NCBI RefSeq assembly: GCF_024138165.1 | Contig: NZ_CP100002.1 | Span: forward strand, 62,001-126,000 | Source of the DNA: Halorussus vallis | GTDB taxonomy: Archaea; Halobacteriota; Halobacteria; Halobacteriales; Haladaptataceae | Direction of reading: 5' to 3' | DNA length: 64,000 nt | In this document: positions 52,287 to 60,548 of the stretch, one piece after another | How the letters are laid out: each line of letters begins with the position of its first letter | How positions within the stretch are numbered: position 1 is the stretch's first letter | Program-made: the position numbers and the translations under genes | Notes under the pieces: model-generated | The model's database searches: none | Seen by the model: the letters and a program-made list of their open reading frames with translations, nothing else | Told to the model about the DNA's origin: nothing

Positions 52287-52367
52287 CTCACCGATTTCTT
52301 CCCGGAGTAGCATCGCTCGCCGGACGGTCCTCTTGTCGAGTCAGTAGGATCGTCGACCGTGCGATTT

Positions 52368-52441
52368 TCTTTAAGTAGTTCTGGCGACAACGGAGAGATA
52401 TAGACGGAGTGCGCCCGGCACGCCGGGCGTACGGTGCTTTT
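52368..52441 (+). ncRNA. Repeat unit 3: putative tiny RNA gene
   Basis: Same layout, 155 bp after unit 2. Box TCTTTAAGT at 52368-52376. Hairpin arms 52409-52418 and 52423-52432 pair at all ten positions with one G-T pair, then GCTTTT. GAGTCGC recurs at 52464-52470, offset 96 from the box as in unit 4. Confidence 0.5.
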
Positions 52442-52529
52442 CGCGTGGATTCTCGTCTGCTCGGAGTCGCGAGTATCGCTAGGGCGCGGATTTCGACGGG
52501 CATCCGGGCGGTTGGCGACGGTTCGGTTT

Positions 52530-52603
52530 CCTTTAAGTAGCTCTCGCGATAACGGGGAGATATAGACGAGGTGTGCCCGCTCCGGCGGGTGCACCGCGCT
52601 TTT
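52530..52603 (+). ncRNA. Repeat unit 4: putative tiny RNA gene
   Basis: Same layout, 162 bp after unit 3. Box CCTTTAAGT at 52530-52538 followed by AGCTCTCGC, as after the rdfA TATA element. Arms 52570-52580 and 52585-52595 pair at 11 positions, including two adjacent G-T type pairs where DNA complementarity is lost but RNA pairing is kept. T-tract CTTTT ends at 52603. GAGTCGC at 52626-52632. The TetR gene begins 107 nt later. Confidence 0.5.
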
Positions 52604-52709
52604 CGCGTCAGGTTCCGATTATCCAGAGTCGCACCGCTCGTCGAGCGGTACGACTCGGTTACCGGCGCAGGCCGCGGGTATAATACGTACTCCCCTCATA
52701 TCAGCCGGT

Positions 52710-53348
52710 ATGACTCCACCGCCCGAATCCGACTCCTCCGCGGAGACGCGAAAGGCCATCATGGAGGCGACGTTCCGCGCGCTCAGCGAGCACGGATACA
52801 CCGACCTGCGAATGCGAGACATCGGCGCGGAGTTCGAGATGAGCCGGCCGCTCATCCACTACCACTACGACGGGAAACACGAACTCATCTCGGCGTTCCT
52901 CGAATACATAATCGAACAGTACGAGGGGAGCGTGGAGGTCGACCCGGACGCCGACCCGCGGACGGAGCTCGACGCCAGAATCGACCAGTGTCTGTTCGGT
53001 CCCGACTTCGACGACGATTTCGGCCACTGGGACCGGATGAAGGTGTACCACGAACTGTTCTCGCAGGCCCAGCACAACGAACGTCACAGGGAGACGTTCA
53101 ACGAACACTACAGCAAGATTCGAGGGAGCATCACGCAGGTCATCGAGCGGGGAATCGAGGAGGGCGTCTTCCGGGAGGTCGACGCGGAGGACATGGCTCA
53201 ACTCGTCACCGACGTCATCCACGCCGCTCGCGGGCGGCGAATCTCGCTCGGACACGACGATGCCCCGGAACAGGCGCGACGCGCGGTGGACGAGTTCGTC
53301 CTCTCTTCGCTGGTTGCCGACGAAGCGGCGGTCACGGAGCGAGCGTGA
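52710..53348 (+). CDS. TetR/AcrR-family transcriptional regulator
   Basis: A 212-residue regulator. The N-terminal HTH (about 12-58) is AIMEATFRALSEHGYTDLRM followed by DIGAEFEMSRPLIHYHYDGK; the C-terminal ligand domain (about 70-205) is helical and acidic with no recognised ligand motif. A TATA-like TATAATA (about 52679-52685) is about 27 nt before the ATG. It follows the repeat array; regulation of the array or of an unseen efflux gene is possible but not shown. Confidence 0.9.
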   Translation: MTPPPESDSSAETRKAIMEATFRALSEHGYTDLRMRDIGAEFEMSRPLIHYHYDGKHELISAFLEYIIEQYEGSVEVDPDADPRTELDARIDQCLFGPDFDDDFGHWDRMKVYHELFSQAQHNERHRETFNEHYSKIRGSITQVIERGIEEGVFREVDAEDMAQLVTDVIHAARGRRISLGHDDAPEQARRAVDEFVLSSLVADEAAVTERA

Positions 53349-53813
53349 AGTCGCTCTCGGTCTGGTAGAATCACAGCGTCGCCACCGCCTTTCCCCCGCC
53401 GAACGGAATCGCGGTCGCCGGTCAGTCCGGTCGAGCGCGCTACTCGAACTTCTACGATTCGGTCGGCGTTCTTCGAGTTTCCCGGATGCTAGTGTCAGTT
53501 AGCGTTCTCCCCCCTTTTCCGCCCGAAGGCGCGCAGTATCGCCGTCGGAGGGACGGTCGAAGCCGACTCGACCGCCCGGACGAGCCGTTGACCAGGTGGT
53601 AAACACTATATACCGACCCGCGCATGTAACGTACGATGCTAACAGCTACCGGGCGAACGACTTGCACAGGGTGGGAAGGCCAATACGAGAGGGGGTCGGA
53701 GTGACGCCGGTCGCGCAGTCGCGCGGCCGCGCCGACGAACGACCGCATCGAACGCGGAAGCGACCGTATCGCACGCGGAAACGACCGAACGCGAAAACGC
53801 TACCGACGGACAC
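53349..53813 (+). other. Intergenic stretch: promoter and tandem imperfect repeats
   Basis: About 465 bp with no convincing gene. A strong TATA-like CACTATATACC lies near 53606, about 200 nt before the next start. Near 53748-53805 an imperfect tandem unit of about 20 nt occurs three times (CGAACGCGGAAGCGACCG and close variants), directly before the FAH gene. Otherwise nothing is seen. Confidence 0.5.
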
Positions 53814-54698
53814 ATGAGACTCGGACAGTTCGAGACGGAAGAGGCGGGCGAACCGTGGGCCGGCGTCGTCCTGGAAGACGACGTCGTGCATCTAGAGCAA
53901 GCCGGAAGCGCGGCGGGAATCGAGTTACCGCGAGAACTCCGGGCGGTACTCGCGGAGTGGCGCTGGGAGGAGAAGGTCGAACTCGCCGCGTCGTACGGCC
54001 GGGAGACGGGCGTCGGGAGGTACGCCGCCGACGAAGTCGAGCGGGTCGCGCCGATCACGGACCCGCAGAAGGTCGTCGCGGTCGGACTGAACTACAGCGA
54101 GCACGCGGACGAGGGGGAGTTCGACGTTCCGGACTCGCCGGTCCTGTTCGCGAAGTTCCCCCAGTCGTTGGTCGGTCCGGACGCGACCGTCGAGTGGGAC
54201 CCCGAACTGACCAGTGCGGTCGACTACGAGGGCGAACTCGTGGCCGTCGTCGGGAAGCGAGCGCGGAACGTCAGCGAGGAGGACGCGCTCGACCACGTGG
54301 CCGGGTACACGGTCGGCAACGACGTCTCGGCCCGCGACCTCCAGAACGCCGACGAGCAGTGGGTTCGGGGCAAGAGTCTCGACACGTTCGGTCCCATCGG
54401 CCCGGACCTCGTGACCCCCGACGAGATCGACGACCCCCACGACCTGGACATCTGGACCGAAGTGAACGGCGAGCGGTTGCAGGACTCCAACACCGAACAC
54501 CTGATCTTCGGCATCGACGAGATACTCTCGTTCTGTAGCCGCTCGTTCACGCTGAACCCCGGCGACGTTATCTACACCGGGACGCCCGACGGCGTCGGCT
54601 TCTTCCGCGACCCCCAGGTCCTGCTCGAAGACGGCGACACCGTCACGGTGAACGTCGAAGGCGTCGGCGAACTCACGAACCACTGTCGGCAGGTGTGA
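53814..54698 (+). CDS. Fumarylacetoacetate hydrolase-family protein
   Basis: A 294-residue enzyme with an intact FAH site: VGLNYSEHADEG, FAKFPQSLVGP, the metal-binding VDYEGELVAVVGK (both Glu present), NDVSARDLQ and the C-terminal FTLNPGDVIYTGTPDGVGFF. Members hydrolyse C-C bonds of 2,4-diketo acids or act on 2-keto acids in aromatic and sugar pathways. The next gene is a ring-cleavage-type VOC protein, which makes an aromatic meta-cleavage role plausible. Start at 53814 is the family N-terminus (MRLGQF). Unlike the FAH protein at 27758, its ligands are complete. Confidence 0.92.
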   Translation: MRLGQFETEEAGEPWAGVVLEDDVVHLEQAGSAAGIELPRELRAVLAEWRWEEKVELAASYGRETGVGRYAADEVERVAPITDPQKVVAVGLNYSEHADEGEFDVPDSPVLFAKFPQSLVGPDATVEWDPELTSAVDYEGELVAVVGKRARNVSEEDALDHVAGYTVGNDVSARDLQNADEQWVRGKSLDTFGPIGPDLVTPDEIDDPHDLDIWTEVNGERLQDSNTEHLIFGIDEILSFCSRSFTLNPGDVIYTGTPDGVGFFRDPQVLLEDGDTVTVNVEGVGELTNHCRQV

Positions 54699-54793
54699 GT
54701 CGCCGGTCCGGCGACCCCCACGGGTGTTGTAAGTAATCCTACGTAACGATAGATATATGTGGTTTTACCGCTTGGTCAGGAACGGAGGCTACC

Positions 54794-55741
54794 ATGGGAC
54801 AGATTAACGGTCTACATCACGTGACGGCGTTCGCGAGCGACGCACAGGCGAACCTCGACTTCTTCCGGAAGGTCCTCGGTCTGCGGTTCGTCAAGCGGAC
54901 GGTGCGCTTCGACATTCCCGAGAAGATATACCACCTATACTACGGCGACGAAGCGGGGTCCGCGGGGTCGATAGTGACGTTCTTCCCCATCGAGGACATG
55001 CCGGAGGGGAACATCGGCAAGGGCGGACTCAGCGGGTGCGGACTGGTCATCCCGGAGGACTCCGTCGACTACTGGACGGACCGATTCGGCGAACACGACG
55101 TCGAGTACGAGGTCACCGAGCGGTTCGACGAGACGGCCATCGAGTTCTCCGACCCGGACGGCACGCCGTTCGAACTCGTCACGGGCGAGTCCGACATCGA
55201 GCCGTGGGACGGCGGCGACGTCCCCGCCGAACACGGCATCCGGGGACTCCACAGCGTGACGGTGCACTCGAACGACCCCGCGGGGTCGTTCCGAGCCCTG
55301 GAGACGATGGGCTGGGAGCGCGTGGGTCGGCAGGACTACCCCCAGGCGGGTGACCGCGTCCGGTTCCAGGCGCCCGGCGACGGCACGGGCGCGGAGTTCG
55401 TCGACGTTCTCATCCGACCGAACGCCCCGCAGGCGGTGATGGGAACCGGCACCTTCCTGCACATCGCGTTCGACGCGGGCGAGAAGTGGGAGCAGAAGGA
55501 GTGGAGCAACCGATTCCGCGACGAGGGCCTCATCACGACGTCCCGGAAGGACCGCGACTACTTCTGGTCGATGTACTTCACCGAACCTGGCGGATCGGTG
55601 TTCGAGTTCGCGACCACGGGGCCGGGCGTCACGCTCGACGAGGACGTCGACGAACTCGGCGAGACCCTCAAGGTCCCCGACTGGCTCGACGTCGACATCG
55701 AGTACATCGAGGAGCAACTCCCGGACATCACCGTCGACTGA
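54794..55741 (+). CDS. VOC-family ring-cleaving dioxygenase-like protein
   Basis: A 315-residue protein with two vicinal-oxygen-chelate domains (about 1-140 and 147-300). Metal-ligand candidates are His in INGLHHVTAFA, His in IRGLHSVTVHS, His in FLHIAFDAG and Glu in GSVFEFATTG. It resembles the MhqO/MhqA-type hydroquinone dioxygenases. A Shine-Dalgarno GGAGG lies four to nine bases before the ATG and a TATA-like GATATATG about 43 nt upstream, so a short leader is used. With the FAH gene 95 nt upstream it suggests breakdown of an aromatic or quinone compound. Confidence 0.85.
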   Translation: MGQINGLHHVTAFASDAQANLDFFRKVLGLRFVKRTVRFDIPEKIYHLYYGDEAGSAGSIVTFFPIEDMPEGNIGKGGLSGCGLVIPEDSVDYWTDRFGEHDVEYEVTERFDETAIEFSDPDGTPFELVTGESDIEPWDGGDVPAEHGIRGLHSVTVHSNDPAGSFRALETMGWERVGRQDYPQAGDRVRFQAPGDGTGAEFVDVLIRPNAPQAVMGTGTFLHIAFDAGEKWEQKEWSNRFRDEGLITTSRKDRDYFWSMYFTEPGGSVFEFATTGPGVTLDEDVDELGETLKVPDWLDVDIEYIEEQLPDITVD

Positions 55742-55928
55742 CCGCGACCGACGACCCGCGGTTTTCCCGTCGAGTCGAGCGCCGTGCGAGCGGCGGCCGC
55801 CGCTCGCACGGTGCTCGGACGACGGACCCGAACGTGCCGACGACGGACCCTGACGCTCGGACCGCGCGCTCGGCTTCGAGTCCGGGACAGCCGAAGAACG
55901 TTACACGACGATTCCCGAACGACACACG

Positions 55929-56927
55929 ATGGACTCACGCTACCCGACGAAGCGACCGATAGACGCAGACCACCTCGACGAGGACGCGACTTCCGAGTTC
56001 CCGCCCGAGTTGACCAACGTCCCGTGGATAGACGTCCACAACCACGCCCACACGCTGTCGTGGAACGACCGGGAGAAGTTCGCGCTGAGCGGCTGTCAGG
56101 GCATGGTGATGATGGCGGCGGGGTACTACTGGACGCCGTACAAGCCGGTCGCGCCCGACGACGTCCGGTACCTCTGGGACGACGCGCTCAACCGACTCGA
56201 CCAGATTCGACAGTCCCACGTCTTCGACGCGAAACTCGGCGTCGGCATTCACACCGGCGCGCGGGTCGACGACTACGAGGAACTGCTCTCGGTGATGCCG
56301 GAGTACTGCGCGCTGGAGGAGGTCGCCGCGGTCGGCGAAATCGGAATCACGGACTCACAGCACGTCTCGCGCTGGGACCTCGACGACCAGAAGGAGGTGA
56401 CGCGACGTCAGATGGAGATCGCGGCCGACCACGACCTGCCCGCGGTCGTCCACACCCCGCCGAACCTGGAGGACGTCGACATCCCGTTCCGCGAGCGCGG
56501 CCCGATTCCGGGCTACGAACTCGACATGAGCCTCCAGCAGGACCCCGTCCTCGAAGCCGAGGACGTCAAGCGGGCGGCGACGGAACTCGACGTCGAGATG
56601 AAGGACGAAGCGGGACTGGCCGACGACAAACTAGTGCTCTCGCACGCCGACCGGAGCGTCGCGCCCTACGTCATGGAGAACACCGACTGCTACCTGAGTT
56701 TCACCGTGAGCTATCCGTGGCTGCTCGGGGTGACGCCGCGGGACGTCGCCGCGGTCATCGAGGAGTACGGTCCCGACCGCGTGCTGGTCGAAACCGACAG
56801 CGCGGGCGTGCTCCGCAGCGACATCTTCTCGTTCAAGCGGACGATTTTCGAACTCTACCGGATGGGAATCGACGTCGAAACCATCAGACAGGTCGTCTAC
56901 GAGAATCCGCGGCGCCTCCTGGACTGA
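55929..56927 (+). CDS. TatD-like metal-dependent hydrolase
   Basis: A 332-residue TIM-barrel hydrolase of the TatD group of the amidohydrolase superfamily. Metal-binding motifs are PWIDVHNHAHTL, AVGEIGITDS, AVVHTPPN, LVLSHADRS and VLVETDSAG in the canonical order. TatD proteins are nucleases or act on small phosphoesters and lactones; length here is 60-70 residues above usual because of an N-terminal lead and an insertion at about 190-225. It follows the VOC gene by 187 nt. Substrate is unknown. Confidence 0.85.
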   Translation: MDSRYPTKRPIDADHLDEDATSEFPPELTNVPWIDVHNHAHTLSWNDREKFALSGCQGMVMMAAGYYWTPYKPVAPDDVRYLWDDALNRLDQIRQSHVFDAKLGVGIHTGARVDDYEELLSVMPEYCALEEVAAVGEIGITDSQHVSRWDLDDQKEVTRRQMEIAADHDLPAVVHTPPNLEDVDIPFRERGPIPGYELDMSLQQDPVLEAEDVKRAATELDVEMKDEAGLADDKLVLSHADRSVAPYVMENTDCYLSFTVSYPWLLGVTPRDVAAVIEEYGPDRVLVETDSAGVLRSDIFSFKRTIFELYRMGIDVETIRQVVYENPRRLLD

Positions 56928-57021
56928 CGTTCGACGGCCGACGCCGAGACGTATCCGCGAGTCGTTATTACCGTCGCGTCGAACACATCTTTCAACTACC
57001 TGGCCCGAATAGGGGCGAGCG

Positions 57022-57777
57022 ATGACCCACGGCGGAACCGACCCGCAAGCGGCCTCGTGGCAACACGGGGCGATAGGCGGCGAGCCGAGCGACCGGCCAC
57101 TCAGCCAACGCCCCGGCGACGGGTCGGTCGCGCGTTCGGACCTCCAGCGCGACCAGACGGTACGCCGGTGGGGACCGGTGACGCCCAGCGCGACCCAGAT
57201 CGGCCGGGCGGAGTCGCCCGACGCCGACCTGAGCGAACGCATCCGGCGGATGCACGAGGAACGCCACGCCGCGATGGCGGGCCACAGCAAGCGCGTCCAC
57301 CGCCTCGACAAACTCCGCATCACCCACGCCCTCTGCAACGACCTCTCGCTGACGCCCTGGCAGCGCGACCGCGTCATCGGCGTCATGCAGGACCTCGACC
57401 TCACCGCCTTCGGGAGCCAGCGAGCCATCCCGAAGGTCGCGCTGGTCGTCGTGCGCCACGTCGTCGACCGCGAGCGCGAGCACTACCTCGGCCTCCACGA
57501 CACCGAGTGGATTCGGGAGTTGCCGCCCGAGCGACTCGAAGAACTCTACGACCAGTTCCGCTCCATCACCGACGAGACGCGATTCACCGACCTCGTGGAG
57601 AAACACGGCCTGGACGTGACGAGCCTCAATCGACTTCGGCGCGTCCTGCGTGAGCAGATCGAAGACCAGGGTCTCGAAAGCGCGGTCTACGGCCGGAACC
57701 CCCACCGCGACCCCAACCTCCCGACGATGACCGCCCGCCGCGACGAAGACGAAGGCGAGGACGAAATCCGGGACTGA
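57022..57777 (+). CDS. Haloarchaeal RNA polymerase epsilon subunit-like protein
   Basis: A 251-residue soluble, mostly helical protein. The segment TVRRWGPVTPSATQIGRAES and the later LTPWQRDRVIGVMQDLDLTA, FGSQRAIPKVALVVVRHVVD match, by memory of the family, the haloarchaeal protein named RNA polymerase subunit epsilon, found only in Halobacteria. The central helices also resemble cyclin-box (TFB-like) repeats. Its exact role in transcription is unclear. The first 40 residues are low-complexity, and a later start near VRRWG is possible. A repeat unit like those at 52 kb lies on the other strand, 80 bases after its stop. Confidence 0.6.
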   Translation: MTHGGTDPQAASWQHGAIGGEPSDRPLSQRPGDGSVARSDLQRDQTVRRWGPVTPSATQIGRAESPDADLSERIRRMHEERHAAMAGHSKRVHRLDKLRITHALCNDLSLTPWQRDRVIGVMQDLDLTAFGSQRAIPKVALVVVRHVVDREREHYLGLHDTEWIRELPPERLEELYDQFRSITDETRFTDLVEKHGLDVTSLNRLRRVLREQIEDQGLESAVYGRNPHRDPNLPTMTARRDEDEGEDEIRD

Positions 57778-57857
57778 ACCGAGACGAGCGCCCGAGTCCG
57801 ATAGCAGAGACGCGGCGAAAATGCGATAGCAGAAGCTGACAGCGCAAGTCGATGTGA

Positions 57858-57931
57858 AAAATTCTGGTGCGCCCGACGGGCCGGGCGCACTCCGTCTATA
57901 TCTCTCCGTTGTCGCCAGAATCACTTAAAGG
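57858..57931 (-). ncRNA. Repeat unit 5: inverted copy of the putative tiny RNA gene
   Basis: On the minus strand, box CCTTTAAGT is at 57931-57923. 47 bases including the box and its lead are identical to unit 1. The hairpin (arms 57867-57875 and 57882-57890) is a perfect 9-bp stem, and the A-run at 57857-57861 is the T-tract of the minus strand. Box to T-tract is again 74 nt. It would be transcribed towards the RNA polymerase epsilon-like gene. GAGTCGC is not found after it. Confidence 0.5.
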
Positions 57932-57933
57932 AC

Positions 57934-57971
57934 GGTCGGCCCGTCGGCGGGACACTGCCGACGGGCCGACC
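57934..57971. repeat. Perfect 15-bp inverted repeat next to repeat unit 5
   Basis: Arms 57934-57948 and 57957-57971 are exact complements with eight bases between. The arm nearer to unit 5 overlaps its conserved GACCGT lead, so the palindrome sits directly upstream of the unit's TATA-like box, at the place of a regulator site. It lies in the 306-bp gap before the ThDP enzyme gene. Confidence 0.75.
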
Positions 57972-58083
57972 ACCCTCGTCGCGTCCCTCCGCGCGATTCG
58001 CCGGCGGTCACCGCCGGTGAATCGGCAATGCGGTGTGGTAACGAACATCGTTATGGCGGTCCGTTCCGAACGGGCCACACGTC

Positions 58084-59814
58084 ATGCCAGCAGACGGTCA
58101 CACCGGGGCGGACCTGTTCGTCGAAGCGCTGGAGGAGTACGGGGTCACGCACGTCTTCGGCAACCCGGGGACGACGGAGTTGCCGGTGATGCACGCGCTG
58201 GCCGACGCCGACCTGGAGTACCGACTCGGCCTCCACGAGGACGTCGCGGTCGGGATGGCCGCCGGCTACGCCAGCACCCGGCGGTACCACGCCGACCGCG
58301 AGTCACGGGGGGAGGACGGCGGCGATTCGGGAGACGGCGGATCGGTAATGCCCGTCGGCGTGGTGAACCTCCACGTCGCGCCCGGCCTCGCCCACGGACT
58401 GGGCAACCTCTACGGCGCGCGCGTGGCGGGCGCGCCGCTGGTCGTCACCGCCGGCAACCACAGCACCGACTTCCGCCACGAGGAGCCGATTCTGTCGGGC
58501 GACCTGGTCGACATGGCCGAGGAGTTCACCAAGTGGAGCGCCGAGGTTTCGGACGTCTCTGCCCTGCCAACGATGCTCCGGCGGGCGTTCCGGGTCGCGC
58601 TCACGCCGCCGACCGGCCCGGTCTTCCTCGCGCTCCCGCTCGACGTGATGACCGCCGAAACCGACGCCGAACCGGAGCGCCTCGGCCCGATTCCCGACGC
58701 CGGCCGGGGCGACCCGACGCAGGTCGAACGGGCCGCGGAGTTGGTCGGCGAGGCCGACGACGTGACCCTGGTCGTCGGCGACGGCGTGGCCCGCTCGGGC
58801 GTTGACGCGGTCGAGGCCGCGGTCGCGTTCGCCGAGGCGGCGGGCGCGCGGGTCCACGGCGAAATCCTGGCCTGCGAGGTCGACTTCCCGACCGACCACG
58901 ACCAGTGGGTCTCCTACATCCCGCCGGACGAGAACCTCGCCGCGACCCTGATGGGGGCCGACACGCTCGTCTTCGTCGGCTGTTCGACCAACACCACGCT
59001 GGTCCGCCACGAGAACGACCTCGTGCCCGACGACGCAACCTGCGTTCATGTCGGCGACGACGCCTGGCAGGTCGGCAAGAACCATCCCGCTGACGCCGCG
59101 GTTGTCGGCGACCCCGGCCGCGTGCTCGCCGAACTGGCCGACCGCGTGCGCGAACGCGTCGACGATGAGACTCGCGAGTCTCGACTCGAGAACGTCGCCG
59201 CGGTCAAGGAGATGGTCGAGGCCCAGATGGCCCGGATGGGTGAAGGCGACGCGCCCGACGACCCGCGGGCGTCGAAGGCCGAACTCGTCGACGCGATTCG
59301 GACGGCCGCCCCGGACGCCTACGTCGTTGACGAGGGCGTGACCGCCAAGTACGCGATGCTCACCCGGTGGGACCTCGAACCCGAGCAGTACGTCTCGAAC
59401 AAGGGCGGCGGCCTCGGCTACGGTCTGCCCGCCGCGGTCGGTGCCGCCATCGCCGAGGAGCAGACCGACAACCCGCGAGACGTCCTCGGGTTCATCGGAG
59501 ACGGGTCGTACCTCTACTACCCCCAGTCGCTCTACTCGGCGGCGCGCTACGACGTCGACCTGACCGTGGTGGTGCCGGACAACCGCAACTACCGAATCCT
59601 AAAGGACAACATGCTCAACATGCTCGGCGGCGAGGAGGCCGACTACGACTTCGTGGGGATGGACTTCGACCCGCCGGTCGACGTCCCGGCCAACGCCGAG
59701 AGCCACGGCGCGCGCGGACGACTGGTCGAGGACCCCGACGAAATCGCGGACGCGGTGGCCGACGCGATGGACCGCGAGGGGCCGGACGTGCTCGACGTGC
59801 TGGTCCACGACTGA
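58084..59814 (+). CDS. Thiamine diphosphate-dependent enzyme (acetolactate synthase/benzoylformate decarboxylase-like)
   Basis: A 576-residue three-domain ThDP enzyme. The PYR domain (about 5-195) has FGNPGTTELPVMHAL and the catalytic Glu region LGLHEDVAVGMAAGYA, the middle domain (about 215-350) is AELVGEADDVTLVVGDG onward, and the PP domain (about 385-570) has the ThDP motif GDGSYLYYPQSLYSAA ... VVPDNRNYRI. Such enzymes decarboxylate 2-keto acids or make acetohydroxy acids. The PYR domain carries an acidic insertion (about residues 75-90). A TATA-like TTATGG is about 30 nt before the ATG. Substrate cannot be told; benzoylformate-like or glyoxylate acids are candidates. Confidence 0.9.
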   Translation: MPADGHTGADLFVEALEEYGVTHVFGNPGTTELPVMHALADADLEYRLGLHEDVAVGMAAGYASTRRYHADRESRGEDGGDSGDGGSVMPVGVVNLHVAPGLAHGLGNLYGARVAGAPLVVTAGNHSTDFRHEEPILSGDLVDMAEEFTKWSAEVSDVSALPTMLRRAFRVALTPPTGPVFLALPLDVMTAETDAEPERLGPIPDAGRGDPTQVERAAELVGEADDVTLVVGDGVARSGVDAVEAAVAFAEAAGARVHGEILACEVDFPTDHDQWVSYIPPDENLAATLMGADTLVFVGCSTNTTLVRHENDLVPDDATCVHVGDDAWQVGKNHPADAAVVGDPGRVLAELADRVRERVDDETRESRLENVAAVKEMVEAQMARMGEGDAPDDPRASKAELVDAIRTAAPDAYVVDEGVTAKYAMLTRWDLEPEQYVSNKGGGLGYGLPAAVGAAIAEEQTDNPRDVLGFIGDGSYLYYPQSLYSAARYDVDLTVVVPDNRNYRILKDNMLNMLGGEEADYDFVGMDFDPPVDVPANAESHGARGRLVEDPDEIADAVADAMDREGPDVLDVLVHD

Positions 59815-59861
59815 GGCGTCGGACTAACGATTAAGTCGCTCGTCGCTGTCTACGACGAACC

Positions 59862-60401
59862 ATGGGGATGGAGGGCGTCCAACAGACACGACACCGAGGC
59901 GTACAGGACCGCGTTCGCGGGTTCAACAAGCAGATTCTCAACCCGTTCATGCTGCGCTTCGCGGGGCGACCGCTCGCGCCGTACGGGGTCGTCCGCCACG
60001 TCGGGCGACGGACGGGGACGGAGTACGACACGCCCGTGCTGGTCGGGCGGTCGGGCGACCGGTTCGTCGTTCCCCTGCCGTACGGGACCGACGCCGACTG
60101 GTACCGGAACGTCCGGGCGGCCGACGGCGCGACCGTCGTCTGGCAGGGGTCGGCCTACCAGGCGACCGAACCGCGACTGACCGACCCGTCGACGGTTCCG
60201 AAGGCGTTTCCGGAGTGGATGAATCGACTCGTCGACGCGGGCGAGGCCCAGCAGTACCTCCGACTCGAACGCGGCGAGGAGGTGCCCGAGGTGTACAGGG
60301 ACGTGACCGAGACGTATCCCGCGAAACCTGCGGTCGTCGGCGTGGCGGGTGCGGCGCTGCTGGCCGGGGTGCTCTGGCGGGCCGCGAGACGACTCGGGTG
60401 A
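59862..60401 (+). CDS. Deazaflavin (F420)-dependent nitroreductase-family protein
   Basis: A 179-residue protein of the Ddn/DUF385 split-barrel family. The marks are VVRHVGRRTGTEYDTPVLVG and VPLPYGTDADWYRNVRAA, which form the F420-binding barrel. The C-terminus ends in a hydrophobic helix (AVVGVAGAALLAGVLWRAAR) likely anchoring it to the membrane. A TATA-like GATTAAGTC is about 29 nt before the ATG. Role is F420H2-dependent reduction of an unknown quinone or nitro compound. Confidence 0.85.
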   Translation: MGMEGVQQTRHRGVQDRVRGFNKQILNPFMLRFAGRPLAPYGVVRHVGRRTGTEYDTPVLVGRSGDRFVVPLPYGTDADWYRNVRAADGATVVWQGSAYQATEPRLTDPSTVPKAFPEWMNRLVDAGEAQQYLRLERGEEVPEVYRDVTETYPAKPAVVGVAGAALLAGVLWRAARRLG

Positions 60402-60411
60402 GTCGGTTCGA

Positions 60412-60447
60412 CGCGGCGGGTCCCGGCGGCCGCCGGGACCCGCCGCG
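60412..60447. terminator. 36-bp perfect palindrome between convergent genes
   Basis: Two 18-bp arms join without a spacer (60412-60429 and 60430-60447), giving a fully self-complementary 36-bp GC-rich sequence ten bases after the stop of the F420-family gene. A second inverted repeat, GGCGTGTCGAC (60486-60496 with 60513-60523), follows. It is placed to end transcription from both converging genes. Confidence 0.65.
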
Positions 60448-60548
60448 CCGACCGTCCTCACCGGTCGCGTCGACCATTCTCGCCAGGCGTGTCGACCGCC
60501 ATTATCGACGATGTCGACACGCCGCTGGCAACGGCGTTGCGAGTTCAC

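Larger units (their letters stand above)
52052..52632 (+). repeat. Array of four direct repeats, about 160 bp apart
   Basis: The four units above form a head-to-tail array with spacing of 161, 155 and 162 bp. Conserved parts are the upstream GACCGT-like lead, the 39-nt block from the box to GACG, the hairpin position, the T-tract and the distal GAGTCGC. The spacers between units are not conserved. The array fills most of the 765-bp gap between the hydrolase and TetR genes, which holds no protein gene. Confidence 0.85.

Noticed and set aside
51748-52594. Family of small proteins sharing VYISPLSPE-LLKG on the minus strand
   Set aside because: The shared peptide is just the translation of the conserved DNA repeat; amino-acid-changing differences are as common as silent ones, and the frames differ otherwise.
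52052-52632. CRISPR array
   Set aside because: Only four units with about 160-bp spacing, an internal hairpin that varies, and spacers far too long; no cas genes nearby.
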